From Tolumonas auensis DSM 9187 (GTDB lineage Bacteria; Pseudomonadota; Gammaproteobacteria; Enterobacterales; Aeromonadaceae), in assembly GCF_000023065.1 (NCBI RefSeq), contig NC_012691.1:296501-360500 (forward strand): 64,000 nt of DNA, in the 5' to 3' direction. Shown piece after piece: positions 1 through 8,544 of this stretch (position 1 is the first letter of the stretch; each line of letters starts with the position of its first letter). Under the pieces are notes generated by a model. That model saw only the letters and a list, made by a program, of their open reading frames with translations, was not told where the DNA came from and searched no databases. A program made the translations under genes and the position numbers.

Positions 1-80
1 ATCACGGGTACGATACCGAGCACCAGTGAGCTCAGGCGGATTTTCGGGCTCAGCTGGATTTTCCAGCGGGCAGAAGACAT
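1..80 (-). CDS. 5' end of an unidentified gene following rep (partial)
   Basis: An open frame begins with ATG at 80 on the minus strand and runs off the window edge. Only about 26 residues are visible: a short basic, polar start (MSSARWKIQLSPKIRLS) followed by a hydrophobic stretch (SLVLGIVPV). This looks like the cytoplasmic lip and first membrane segment of an inner-membrane protein such as a chemoreceptor or sensor. It starts 4 bases after the rep stop, with an AAAAGGA ribosome-binding site 7 bases upstream, so it may be co-transcribed with rep. The family cannot be named from this fragment. Confidence 0.5.
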   Translation of the reverse strand, partial: MSSARWKIQLSPKIRLSSLVLGIVPV

Positions 81-84
81 GGCG

Positions 85-2115
85 TTATCCTTTTTCTTTC
101 AGCATGGCTCGTAAATTGGCAATCCCGGTTTTGGCTTTTTGCTGACGCTGTTCGGCGCTGGCCGGCTCTTTGCGGGCTTCCCATTGCAGATCGTCCTGCG
201 GCAGTTCCAGCAGAAAACGGCTGGGCTCCGGATTTACGGTATCACCAAACTGACGGCGTTCTTTGCACAGAACAAAGCAAAGCTCTGTCTGCGCCCGGGT
301 GATGCCGACGTAAGCCAGACGGCGTTCTTCATCAATGTTATCTTCATCGATACTGGCCTGATGCGGGAGCAATCCCTCTTCCATGCCGATCATAAAGACG
401 TACGGAAACTCCAGCCCTTTGGACGCGTGCAGTGTCATCAGTTGCACCTGATCCAGCGCTTCGTCGCCTTCATTGCGCTCCAGCATATCGCGCAGCGTAA
501 AGCGGGCGACGGCTTCACTCAGGTTTAATGGCGCGGCATCCTGCTGCACATCCCCGGCCAGCATATCGGTCAGCCAGCGATACAGCGTGGAGACGTTCTG
601 CATCCGCATCTCGGCCGCTTTCGGGCTGGGTGACGTTTCATACAGCCATTCGTCGTAGTGGATATCTTTGATCAGATCGCGCACCACCTCTTCACTGTTA
701 CCGCGCGCCGCGTTATCGCTCATGCGGCACAGCCAGTCACAGAAGTGACGCAGGGCCTGTAATCCCCGGCCATGCAGATGTTGCTCCAGCCCGATCTCAA
801 AGCTGGCAGCATACAGGCTTTTACCGCGCTGATTGGCATAGTGACCAAGTTTTTCCAGCGTCGTCGGACCAATTTCGCGCCGTGGCAGATTAACAACCCG
901 CAGAAAAGCGTTGTCATCATCCGGATTCACCAGCAGGCGCAGATACGCCATGATGTCTTTGATTTCAGTGCGCGAGAAGAACGAGGTCCCGCCGCTGATT
1001 TTGTAGGGGATGCGGTTTTGCATCAGCACCTTTTCCAGCAGCCGGGACTGGTGATTACCGCGATACAGAATCGCGTAATCTTTCCAGCTGGTACGGTTCA
1101 TGAAACGGTGCCCCATGATTTCCGCCGCCACTTTTTCGGCTTCATGTTCTTCGTTTTTGGCCATCAGCACCCGGACCGGCATACCGTAATCCAGCTCTGA
1201 GAACAGCTGCTTGTCAAACACATGCGGGTTATTGGCAATCAGAATGTTGGCACATTTCAGAATGCGGCCCTTGGAGCGGTAATTCTGCTCCAGTTTGATC
1301 ACGTTCAGTCGAGGGAAATCCTGCTGCAAACGGACCAGATTCTGTGGCTGGGCACCGCGCCAGGAATAAATCGACTGATCGTCATCACCCACCACGGTAA
1401 ACCGGGCGCGTTCACCGACTAACAGCTTCACTAATTCATACTGGCTGGTGTTGGTGTCCTGATATTCATCCACTAACAGATAACGGATACGGTTCTGCCA
1501 TTGCTCCCGCACTTCAGCATTGGTTTTTAACAACAGCGTCGGTAACAGGATCAAATCATCAAAATCCAGTGCGTTATACGCGCTCATTTGTTTCTGATAA
1601 CGCTCATACCAAATCGCAAAGCGCTGTTCTTCCGGGGTATGAGCCCGCTTTAACGCCTGTGCCGGCAAAATAAGATCATTTTTATACCGGGAGATGGTCT
1701 GAACTAATTGCTGTAACAATTCTTTGTTACCCTGCAATTCAGGGTCAGCCTCAGTCAGCTCCTTGATTAGGCTCATCTGATCGGTGTCATCAAACAGGGA
1801 GAAGTTTGCTTTCAACTGTAAATGCTGATGTTCACGACGGATCAGATCCAGCCCGAGTGAGTGAAATGTCGAGACGGTCAGACCGCGGGCTTCCCGGCGC
1901 CCCAGTGTCTGTGCAACACGCTCTTTCATCTCTCTCGCTGCTTTATTGGTAAATGTGACGGCAAAGATGTGACGTGCCTGATAGCTGCATTCGCGGATCA
2001 GGTAAGCAATTTTAGCGGTAATAACACGGGTTTTTCCGCTACCGGCACCGGCCAGTACCAGGCAAGGGCCGGATACATAGTGCATAGCATCCAGTTGTCG
2101 GGGATTGAGTTTCAT
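85..2115 (-). CDS. rep: ATP-dependent DNA helicase Rep
   Basis: This is a superfamily 1A 3'-5' DNA helicase of the Rep/UvrD/PcrA group, 676 aa, the usual Rep length. Visible motifs are Q-motif NPRQLDA near the start, Walker A AGAGSGKT (residues 22-29), Walker [24 protein letters not shown] (motif III region), and the C-terminal motifs [23 protein letters not shown] and [11 protein letters not shown]. The N-terminus [17 protein letters not shown] matches Rep better than UvrD. In relatives Rep works with the replisome, clearing proteins from DNA and helping fork restart. It sits head-to-head with the envelope gene starting at 2191. Confidence 0.96.
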   Translation of the reverse strand: MKLNPRQLDAMHYVSGPCLVLAGAGSGKTRVITAKIAYLIRECSYQARHIFAVTFTNKAAREMKERVAQTLGRREARGLTVSTFHSLGLDLIRREHQHLQLKANFSLFDDTDQMSLIKELTEADPELQGNKELLQQLVQTISRYKNDLILPAQALKRAHTPEEQRFAIWYERYQKQMSAYNALDFDDLILLPTLLLKTNAEVREQWQNRIRYLLVDEYQDTNTSQYELVKLLVGERARFTVVGDDDQSIYSWRGAQPQNLVRLQQDFPRLNVIKLEQNYRSKGRILKCANILIANNPHVFDKQLFSELDYGMPVRVLMAKNEEHEAEKVAAEIMGHRFMNRTSWKDYAILYRGNHQSRLLEKVLMQNRIPYKISGGTSFFSRTEIKDIMAYLRLLVNPDDDNAFLRVVNLPRREIGPTTLEKLGHYANQRGKSLYAASFEIGLEQHLHGRGLQALRHFCDWLCRMSDNAARGNSEEVVRDLIKDIHYDEWLYETSPSPKAAEMRMQNVSTLYRWLTDMLAGDVQQDAAPLNLSEAVARFTLRDMLERNEGDEALDQVQLMTLHASKGLEFPYVFMIGMEEGLLPHQASIDEDNIDEERRLAYVGITRAQTELCFVLCKERRQFGDTVNPEPSRFLLELPQDDLQWEARKEPASAEQRQQKAKTGIANLRAMLKEKG

Positions 2116-2190
2116 GCCTTGTCACCATCAGAGCATCGGGCGGGCAGTATAACAAAACAAATGCAAGATACCTTGTGGAGGTGAAATACG

Positions 2191-2658
2191 ATGGCTTATG
2201 TGAATTCAGGAATAGAGATGAAAACATCGCAGTATGATTGGAGAATCATTGGATTCATCATTCTGCTGCTGGTCGCAGTTTGTGCGCTGGTGACCATTAA
2301 ACTGTTGTTTCCGGATATGACGCAGGAAAAACTGTTTTCCGTTTTGTCATCTTCATCCCCCGCTGTTAATACCGCCAGTCCGCAAAATGTTCCGTCAGAA
2401 AAATCAGCCGCCACCGCATCCCATCCGGTGATTGCCGTTGCTGAGGTACCGGCAAAAGCCAGCCCCCCTGCGGTGGAACAGGTAGTCAAAACAGAAACCA
2501 AGGTGGTGAATTCTGTTCCGGCAGCAACAGATACTCACGTAACTGTTGAGACGACTGAAACGGCAACGACTCAACATATTGCAGAAGAGCCTCGTTCAGC
2601 TTCAAAAGCGCAGATTGTCTGTTCAGCAGAAGATCGGGAAGCCGAGCTTTGCCAGTAA
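2191..2658 (+). CDS. membrane-anchored protein of unknown function with C-terminal Cys motif
   Basis: This is a 155-aa protein I do not recognise. It has a short N-terminal tail, one transmembrane helix (about residues 20-42, IIGFIILLLVAVCALVTIKLLF), then a Ser/Thr/Ala/Val-rich low-complexity segment likely to lie in the periplasm. It ends in CSAEDREAELCQ. The start at 2191 has a strong GGAGGTG ribosome-binding site 8 bases upstream. The next gene, 42 bases downstream, ends in the related motif CSMEDRAIGLCM, so the two look like partners in one operon. Two Cys spaced 10 residues apart could form a disulfide or bind a metal; this is inference. Confidence 0.75.
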   Translation: MAYVNSGIEMKTSQYDWRIIGFIILLLVAVCALVTIKLLFPDMTQEKLFSVLSSSSPAVNTASPQNVPSEKSAATASHPVIAVAEVPAKASPPAVEQVVKTETKVVNSVPAATDTHVTVETTETATTQHIAEEPRSASKAQIVCSAEDREAELCQ

Positions 2659-2700
2659 ACCATACATTGATAATCAGAAAACAATCATAGGGATGATGTC

Positions 2701-3819
2701 ATGAAAGTGAATTCGTATATTGTCAAAGGAGCCTGTCTGCTGATGACACTCCATATCACGGGTGCTTCAGCACAGTTGAGCAATGCTATTACTACCGGTA
2801 ATCAGAGCGATACCTACTACCGGATCGGTGAAGATCTCCGGCAATATGCGATGCCGGAACTGCGCAATCTGCAGTCTAAAGGGGCGGTCGATAACATCAA
2901 GGCATTGAGTAAAACGACCGGTGTTTCTTTTGCTATTGTGCAATCTGATGTCTATCAGACATATGTGAATCTTGAAAAAAATGATCCGGATCCAGCCGTA
3001 AGACAGTGGGCAGCTGACTTGCTGAATTCTCTGCGTGTGGTCGCTCCGCTGTATAACGAAGAAATATATTTTGTAGTACATAAAGACTCACCAATGCAGG
3101 AATTGCAGGATATTGAAGGTAAACGATTAGCTATCGGCCTGAATGGCAGCGGAGCTAATCTGACGGCGAAAAATATCTACTACAAGCTGTTTGGTAAAGC
3201 GCCGGTAGTTGTTGAACCGTTTATTGAAGAGGGTGTCGTGGGTTCGGACGAGGGCACGAAGTATGTCCGTTCGGCGCTCTGGCATCTTGCGCACCCGGAG
3301 GCGGGTCCGGAAGAGCGCAAGGCGGATGTCGTGGTGATTATCGGCGGACAGCCATTGCCGCTGTTACAGCGTCTGGGCAAAGACTACAAGTTGCTGGCTT
3401 CCAACATCAAAAATGATGCCACCGAAGCCTTGCTGAAAGATTACAGCATCGGATTTGCTGATCAGAAAAATTATCCGTTTTTGCCGAAACATATGCCGGT
3501 CATGATGGTGCAGTCTTATCTGGTAACAGCCCAGTTCCGTGATAAGCAGCGGAATGATTTTGTGAAAAAATTCGCCGGTTCACTCTGTAAAAATTACGAC
3601 AAGCTTTATGAGCATGGTCATGAGAAATGGAAAGCACTGGCCTGGTCGCCACAACGTCCACGTTTACCGTCTTTGCTCTCCGGATGGCGTTATTCGGATG
3701 TAACCAAACCGATTCTGGAAGCCTGTTTGCCACAAGGCGTGACTCAGCCGGTCGCGAGCAGTAATGCTCCTGCTTTCCCATGTTCAATGGAAGACCGGGC
3801 TATCGGATTGTGCATGTAA
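2701..3819 (+). CDS. TAXI-type periplasmic solute-binding protein
   Basis: This is a 372-aa protein with a cleavable signal peptide (about residues 1-24, ending GASA). The fold resembles the TAXI family of TRAP-transporter solute receptors: GNQSDTYYRIGEDL near the mature N-terminus, then SFAIVQSDV, LYNEEIYFVVHKDSP and IEGKRLAIGLNGSGANLTAKNIY. No TRAP permease gene is adjacent, so it may act as a sensor, scavenger or accessory protein rather than a transporter subunit. It carries a C-terminal extension ending CSMEDRAIGLCM, a motif shared with the gene just upstream. AGGG before the ATG serves as ribosome-binding site. The ligand is unknown. Confidence 0.75.
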   Translation: MKVNSYIVKGACLLMTLHITGASAQLSNAITTGNQSDTYYRIGEDLRQYAMPELRNLQSKGAVDNIKALSKTTGVSFAIVQSDVYQTYVNLEKNDPDPAVRQWAADLLNSLRVVAPLYNEEIYFVVHKDSPMQELQDIEGKRLAIGLNGSGANLTAKNIYYKLFGKAPVVVEPFIEEGVVGSDEGTKYVRSALWHLAHPEAGPEERKADVVVIIGGQPLPLLQRLGKDYKLLASNIKNDATEALLKDYSIGFADQKNYPFLPKHMPVMMVQSYLVTAQFRDKQRNDFVKKFAGSLCKNYDKLYEHGHEKWKALAWSPQRPRLPSLLSGWRYSDVTKPILEACLPQGVTQPVASSNAPAFPCSMEDRAIGLCM

Positions 3820-3837
3820 AAAAGCGCCGGATTAATG

Positions 3838-3867
3838 AAACCACCGGATTATCTGGTGGTTTTTTTA
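3838..3867 (+). terminator. rho-independent terminator after the TAXI gene
   Basis: AAACCACCGG (3838-3847) pairs with CTGGTGGTTT (3853-3862, one G-U pair) around the loop ATTAT, followed by a run of T. It lies 19 bases after the stop of the TAXI-type gene and before csdA. Confidence 0.85.
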
Positions 3868-3928
3868 CATCACGCTATCACGGCTTTACGTTATCATAGC
3901 CGCCTTTGAACACAGGTGATTTGATGCT

Positions 3929-5155
3929 ATGACCTCTTTTGATGTGCAGCGGGTGCGCGGGCAATTTCTGATCCTGCAGCAACAGATCAATGGCTATCCG
4001 CTGGTCTATCTCGACAGTGCTGCAACGGCGCATAAGCCGGAGTGTGTTTTGCAGGCCATGCTGGATTTTTATCGTACGGATAACGCCAATGTGCACCGGA
4101 GTGCGCATACGCTGGCTTCCCGCGCGACACAAAAATTTGAACAGGCACGTCAGCGCGTGGCTGATTTTCTGCATGCCCGCCGCCGTGAAGAGATCATCTG
4201 GACCCGCGGGACGACGGAATCGATCAATCTGGTGGCTCAAACCTGGGGACTGCAGAGTCTGCAGGCAGGTGATGAAATTCTGCTGTCGGCGATGGAGCAT
4301 CATGCCAATCTGGTGACCTGGCAGCAGGTCGCCAGGCAGACCGGAGCCCGGTTACGCATTATTCCATTGCTGGAAAGCGGTGAACTGGATATGCAGGCTT
4401 ATCAGGCCATGTTATCAACACACACCCGAATGGTCGCCATAGTGCATGTATCTAATGTACTGGGGACGGTAAATCCGGTGGCTGACGTCGTTCGTCTGGC
4501 CAAACAGGCCGGGGCGCTGACGTTAATCGACGGGGCACAGGCGGTGGCGCACGCACCCGTGGATGTACAGGCGCTGGGTTGTGATTTTTATGCGTTTTCC
4601 GGTCATAAGGTCTATGGCCCGACCGGGATTGGCGTGTTGTACGGCCGCAAAGAGATATTGGCGCAACTGCCACCCTGGCAGTTCGGTGGTGAAATGATTC
4701 GGAAAGTCACTTTTACCGAGAGTGAATTCAGTCTGCCGCCACTGCGCTTTGAAGCGGGAACCCCGGCGATTGCCGAAGCAGTAGGTTTGTCTGCCGCTCT
4801 GGATTTTCTGTGCGAGCAACTGGCGGCCGGGGCGGAAGTGTATCAGCAGCAGTTGTTGCAACGCCTGCTGCAGGGTTTACAACAAATAGACGGGGTATCG
4901 CTGGTCGGACAACCGGCCGCCCGTCAGGGCGTGGTGTCTGTGGTGTTGGCGCATGCACATCATCATGATGTCTGCCAGTTACTGGATGCACAGGGGATCG
5001 CCGTGCGCAGCGGACATCATTGCGCGATGCCATTGCTGCACAGCCTTGGATTGGCCGGAACCTTGCGGATCTCGCTTGGTGTCTATAATAATGAAACCGA
5101 GATTGATGCTTTCCTGCAGGCATTGCGTCAGGCGCTGGAGTTGTTACATGACTGA
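3929..5155 (+). CDS. csdA: cysteine desulfurase CsdA
   Basis: This is a 408-aa group II (SufS/CsdA) PLP-dependent cysteine desulfurase. It removes sulfur from cysteine as a persulfide for Fe-S cluster or tRNA modification pathways. Visible features are the N-terminal YLDSAATAHKP, the TRGTTESINLVA phosphate-binding region, LIDGAQAVAH, the PLP lysine in SGHKVYGPTG (K227) and the persulfide-carrying cysteine in VRSGHHCAMP (C365). It overlaps csdE by 8 bases. Calling it CsdA rather than SufS rests on csdE directly downstream, tcdA nearby and the absence of sufBCD genes. Confidence 0.92.
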   Translation: MTSFDVQRVRGQFLILQQQINGYPLVYLDSAATAHKPECVLQAMLDFYRTDNANVHRSAHTLASRATQKFEQARQRVADFLHARRREEIIWTRGTTESINLVAQTWGLQSLQAGDEILLSAMEHHANLVTWQQVARQTGARLRIIPLLESGELDMQAYQAMLSTHTRMVAIVHVSNVLGTVNPVADVVRLAKQAGALTLIDGAQAVAHAPVDVQALGCDFYAFSGHKVYGPTGIGVLYGRKEILAQLPPWQFGGEMIRKVTFTESEFSLPPLRFEAGTPAIAEAVGLSAALDFLCEQLAAGAEVYQQQLLQRLLQGLQQIDGVSLVGQPAARQGVVSVVLAHAHHHDVCQLLDAQGIAVRSGHHCAMPLLHSLGLAGTLRISLGVYNNETEIDAFLQALRQALELLHD

Positions 5156-5606
5156 GTTGTTTGATTTTACTGTGCACTTTCCGGTCGGGGCGGGAACCGC
5201 ATTAGATGAAAACCACGTCCGTCAATTGCTGGCCGATGCAAACAGCTGGGAGGAACGCTACCGACAGTTATTATTGCTGGCAAAACAGGTACCATCTGTT
5301 CCACAGTTGTGGCGTCATCCGGATCATGAAGTCGGTGGTTGTGAGAGTCGCGTGTGGCTGCTACTCTGTAGAGACGATGCCGGAAAATATCATTTTGCCG
5401 TAGATAGCGAGTCCCGCATAGTAAAAGCGCTCTTGATCACAATTTTAGCTGCTGCTAATCATCAGACAGCTGACAAGATCCATAGGATCCAAGTAGCATC
5501 CTATCTTGCCGAGTTGGGGTTTGCTCAGCATATAACGTTATCAAGAACGAATGGTTTACAAGCTGTATGGAAAAAAATGAGTGATTTTTGCGCATCATTT
5601 GCATAA
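5148..5606 (+). CDS. csdE: sulfur acceptor protein CsdE
   Basis: This is a 152-aa SufE-family protein that accepts persulfide sulfur from CsdA. The sulfur-accepting cysteine is C65 in EVGGCESRVWL, the family hallmark. The start ATG at 5148 overlaps the csdA stop by 8 bases and gives the family length; a frame open further upstream lies inside csdA and was not used. In E. coli the CsdA-CsdE pair feeds sulfur to TcdA (CsdL), whose gene lies at 6426-7205 on the other strand, so the functional set is kept together here. Confidence 0.93.
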   Translation: MTELFDFTVHFPVGAGTALDENHVRQLLADANSWEERYRQLLLLAKQVPSVPQLWRHPDHEVGGCESRVWLLLCRDDAGKYHFAVDSESRIVKALLITILAAANHQTADKIHRIQVASYLAELGFAQHITLSRTNGLQAVWKKMSDFCASFA

Positions 5607-5683
5607 AATTGCTACGGGAGCACATTAATCGAGATCTCGGTTAGTTAGGATAACTACTTGATAATTCGAGGTGGAGGAATCGC

Positions 5684-6361
5684 ATGCTAGACGGATTACC
5701 TGCCGTACTAAATAAAGCATCGCTAAGATTTGTGGCTCAGCCTATCTTTCGCCAGAAAGGTGAGCTGTATGGTCACGAGATGATGTTGTTGCATAAGCAG
5801 CATAAAGATCCGGCGATGTTTATGAAAATCGTGAACCATATGGGTTTACGTCAGAATCTGGATCTCGAAGTTTGCCGTATGGCAGAGCCAGTACTGCGAA
5901 CTCACAATTTAACCGGTTGCTGCTGCATTAACCTGTTTGCTGATTCGCTGCAGGAAGAAAACGTTATTGAGGCACTGTTAATGCTGGCCGATCCGAGTGC
6001 GAGCCGCTGGGTAATGGTCAACGTTATGCAACTGGATACCAGCAATAAGCAATTTAACCTGTCAGAAATTATTGCTGACTTGCGGCAGTGTGGTGTGCGC
6101 TTCTGTTTCGATGTTAAATTATTGATGCAGATCACTGCGATGTCTCTGCCGGTAGATATGTTGCGTATGGACATCCGTCAGGTACCGGAAGATCAATGGG
6201 CCCGCTGGATTTCATTTGCAGAAAGTAACTGTGTACCAATGTTGGCTGCCGGTGTTGATGATGACACGCACCGTGAAGCATTGCGCGAGCTGGGAATTGA
6301 CTTCCTGCAAGGCAAGATATTTGCTGACATGGTATTGCTGAACCAGAACCAGACTGCATAA
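5684..6361 (+). CDS. degenerate EAL-domain protein
   Basis: This is a stand-alone 225-aa EAL-fold protein. The frame of a c-di-GMP phosphodiesterase is recognisable: GELYGHEMML at the EAL position, INLFADSL, LPVDMLRMDI, and LRELGIDFLQGKIF near the end. Key catalytic positions are lost: EAL reads EMM, the DDFG region reads FDVK, and the ExLE-type motif is replaced by VMVNVMQ. It is therefore unlikely to hydrolyse c-di-GMP and may bind nucleotide or protein instead, as the similarly sized EAL-like YdiV does in enterics. A GGAGG ribosome-binding site precedes the ATG. Target unknown. Confidence 0.78.
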   Translation: MLDGLPAVLNKASLRFVAQPIFRQKGELYGHEMMLLHKQHKDPAMFMKIVNHMGLRQNLDLEVCRMAEPVLRTHNLTGCCCINLFADSLQEENVIEALLMLADPSASRWVMVNVMQLDTSNKQFNLSEIIADLRQCGVRFCFDVKLLMQITAMSLPVDMLRMDIRQVPEDQWARWISFAESNCVPMLAAGVDDDTHREALRELGIDFLQGKIFADMVLLNQNQTA

Positions 6362-6386
6362 GCTGTCTGATTCAGCCGTTTATTAG

Positions 6387-6428
6387 AAAACCCACAAAGA
6401 CAACCAGGACGTCTTTGTGGGTTTTTTA
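6387..6428. terminator. bidirectional terminator between the EAL gene and tcdA
   Basis: There is a perfect 15-bp inverted repeat: AAAACCCACAAAGAC (6387-6401) and its complement (6411-6425) around a 9-base loop, with A and T runs at the two ends. It sits between two convergent genes and probably ends both transcripts; its last bases touch the 3' end of tcdA. Confidence 0.88.
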
Positions 6429-7205
6429 TTTGTCCGCTAATTTTTGTAAAACATAGGATACTGCGGTCAAGCCGAAAGTCGCGGTAACGACTGTCGTCGC
6501 GCCGAATCCGGAAGCACAATCCATTTTCATATTGCCATCACTGCTGGCTTTAGCGCTGCAGGTTCCGCCGGCACCATCCGGATAGGTCAGTTGTTCGGTA
6601 GAATAGACACATGGGATGCCAAATTTTTTCTTCGGATCGCGGGGAAAACCAAATTTGCGCCGCAGATCGGCTCTGACTTTTGCGGCCAGCGGATCCTGTG
6701 TTGTTCTGGAAAGATCGGTGATGGCAATTTGTGTCGGGTCTTTCTGCCCACCGGCGCCACCGGTTGTGATCAGCGAGATCTTCTGACGTTTACAGTGAGC
6801 CAGCAACGCAACCTTTGCCCGGATACTATCGATAGCATCGACGACAAAATCAAAACGTGCGTCAACGAATCCGGCCAGATTGTCTTCAGTGATAAAATCA
6901 TCAACGATGTGTATCTGGCAGTCCGGGTTGATCAGGCGAATACGTTCGGCCATCACTTCGGTTTTCAGTTTGCCGACATTCCCCTGCAAGGCATGGATCT
7001 GACGGTTCGTGTTGGTCACACAGATGTCATCCATATCGATTAATGTTAACTGGCCAATACCCGAGCGTGCCAGCGCTTCCGCAGCCCATGAGCCGACACC
7101 ACCAATACCGATCACACAGACATGGCTCTGTTGAAAGCATTGCAACGCTTTTTCACCATATAGACGGGCGATGCCACCGAAACGCTGGGAATAATCTGAC
7201 TGCAT
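6426..7205 (-). CDS. tcdA: tRNA threonylcarbamoyladenosine dehydratase TcdA (CsdL)
   Basis: This is a 259-aa E1-like, ThiF/MoeB-family enzyme that cyclises t6A37 of tRNA to ct6A using ATP. Visible features are the nucleotide-binding GIGGVGSWAAEALARSGIG (about residues 34-52), DMDDICVTNTNRQ, FVVDAIDSIRAKVAL and a C-terminal CASGFGATTVVTATFG. In E. coli it receives input from CsdA-CsdE, whose genes lie just across the convergent terminator. Its start faces the glycolipid operon at 7410, giving a 204-bp divergent region. Confidence 0.93.
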   Translation of the reverse strand: MQSDYSQRFGGIARLYGEKALQCFQQSHVCVIGIGGVGSWAAEALARSGIGQLTLIDMDDICVTNTNRQIHALQGNVGKLKTEVMAERIRLINPDCQIHIVDDFITEDNLAGFVDARFDFVVDAIDSIRAKVALLAHCKRQKISLITTGGAGGQKDPTQIAITDLSRTTQDPLAAKVRADLRRKFGFPRDPKKKFGIPCVYSTEQLTYPDGAGGTCSAKASSDGNMKMDCASGFGATTVVTATFGLTAVSYVLQKLADK

Positions 7206-7322
7206 ATTAAATGTTCATACCAGTATGAGAATTTAAGGATTATATCAGCTTTGGATATTAAGCTGGTTCTCTGTGGCATTCGCGGTTTGTTCTTTTTGTT
7301 ACGTGGCAGCTAATACCACTAT

Positions 7323-7339
7323 TTAGTGATTGTCACTAA
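7323..7339. promoter_or_regulatory. perfect palindrome upstream of the glycolipid operon
   Basis: TTAGTGA (7323-7329) and TCACTAA (7333-7339) form a perfect inverted repeat around TTG. It lies about 70 bp before the first gene of the glycosyltransferase operon and about 120 bp before divergent tcdA. The size and symmetry suit a dimeric repressor or activator. I cannot name the factor. Confidence 0.5.
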
Positions 7340-7409
7340 TCAGGCAAAATAGAGTCAACCAGTCTCATGTGTTGCTTGAGCACATATCCAGAAGTATCAG
7401 GAATCGATC

Positions 7410-8186
7410 ATGATCTGTGATGAACAAGTTGAAATGGTAATACACCAACCGGCAGTTACCGTTGTTATCCCTGCTAAAAATGAAGCAGAAAACATCCGGC
7501 CGCTAATCAATGAAATCCGTACAGCGATGGATGATGAATTTGATTATGAATTGATCTACGTTGATGACGGCAGTACCGATGATACTTTCAATATCCTTAA
7601 ATCAATTCGTGATGAAGGATTCAGCAAACTGAAAGTGATCCGCCATCAGCAATCAGTAGGGCAAAGTTTTTCGGTATTGAATGGTGCCCGGCATGGTGCC
7701 GGTGAATGGCTGGTGGTATTGGATGCGGATGGTCAGAACGTTCCGGCGGATATTCCGGGAATGTTAAAAACGTTACAGGCCGCCTATGCCTCTGATCCGA
7801 AAAAAGTGGGCATCATTGGTCACCGGGTGACACGTCGTGATGACTGGATAAAACGTCTTTCTTCTAAACTGGCCAATGGTTTCCGAGACTGGATGCTTAA
7901 AGATGGTATTCCGGACACCGGCTGTGGTCTGAAAGCAACTCGTCGTGAATGGTATGTGCAACTGCCGGCATTCAATCATATGCATCGTTATGTGCCTGCG
8001 CTGATCCAGAGTATGGGCGGCGAGATGCTGGTACACCCGGTGAATCATCGTCCGCGTATGGCCGGGGTTTCTAACTATGGTGTCTGGAATCGTCTGTGGG
8101 TTGGATTGGTTGATGTGTTCGGTGTCCGCTGGTTACAGCATCGGGCCAAACGTATTGTGATCCAGGAGATCCTCAATGGGCGCTGA
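7410..8186 (+). CDS. GT2 polyprenyl-phosphate sugar synthase (DPM1/ArnC/RgtE-like)
   Basis: This is a 258-aa family 2 glycosyltransferase. Motifs are TVVIPAKNEAENI, YVDDGSTDDTFNIL, LDADGQN (DxD metal/nucleotide site) and a late PDTGCGLKATRREWY. There are no C-terminal membrane helices, unlike ArnC, so it resembles soluble dolichol-phosphate-mannose synthases. The likely role is loading a sugar from a nucleotide carrier onto undecaprenyl phosphate on the cytoplasmic face. It opens a four-gene operon and overlaps the next gene by 11 bases. The donor sugar is not readable from sequence, but the epimerase at the operon end hints at a hexuronic acid. Confidence 0.85.
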   Translation: MICDEQVEMVIHQPAVTVVIPAKNEAENIRPLINEIRTAMDDEFDYELIYVDDGSTDDTFNILKSIRDEGFSKLKVIRHQQSVGQSFSVLNGARHGAGEWLVVLDADGQNVPADIPGMLKTLQAAYASDPKKVGIIGHRVTRRDDWIKRLSSKLANGFRDWMLKDGIPDTGCGLKATRREWYVQLPAFNHMHRYVPALIQSMGGEMLVHPVNHRPRMAGVSNYGVWNRLWVGLVDVFGVRWLQHRAKRIVIQEILNGR

Positions 8187-8517
8187 TTGGCTGGATCTGC
8201 CGATCTCCTGGCTGGAGTGGACGGGTGTCCATATCACTGGCTGGAAAATTATTGGCTATACCGGTGCACTGATGTTCGGTGGCCGCTGGCTGGTACAGTT
8301 TGTGGCCTCGAAACGGGCTGGTAAGCCGGTGATCCCGCGGCTCTTCTGGTACATGAGTGTCGGCGGTAGTCTGATGACACTCAGTTACTTTCTGTTTTCT
8401 GCCAAACAGGATTCTGTCGGCGTATTACAGAATCTCTTCCCGGCATTTACCGCGCTGTACAGCCTTTGGCTGGATATCAAGCACCGTGGCTGGCACCGTG
8501 ACAGGGCTTCGCATTAA
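8176..8517 (+). CDS. lipid A biosynthesis N-terminal (LAB_N) domain membrane protein
   Basis: This 113-aa membrane protein belongs to the LAB_N family, with the typical WKIIGYTGALMFGGRWLVQF helix, the core RLFWYMSVGGSLMTLSYF and a third hydrophobic segment near residues 80-100. Family members often sit between a GT2 polyprenyl-phosphate sugar synthase and an ArnT-like GT39, as here. They are thought to assist synthesis or flipping of the lipid-linked sugar, but the biochemical role is not settled. The ATG at 8176 lies inside the end of the GT2 gene, giving an 11-base overlap. Confidence 0.87.
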   Translation: MGADWLDLPISWLEWTGVHITGWKIIGYTGALMFGGRWLVQFVASKRAGKPVIPRLFWYMSVGGSLMTLSYFLFSAKQDSVGVLQNLFPAFTALYSLWLDIKHRGWHRDRASH

Positions 8518-8544
8518 TACCGAAGCCTCATTTCAGGATCCTTT

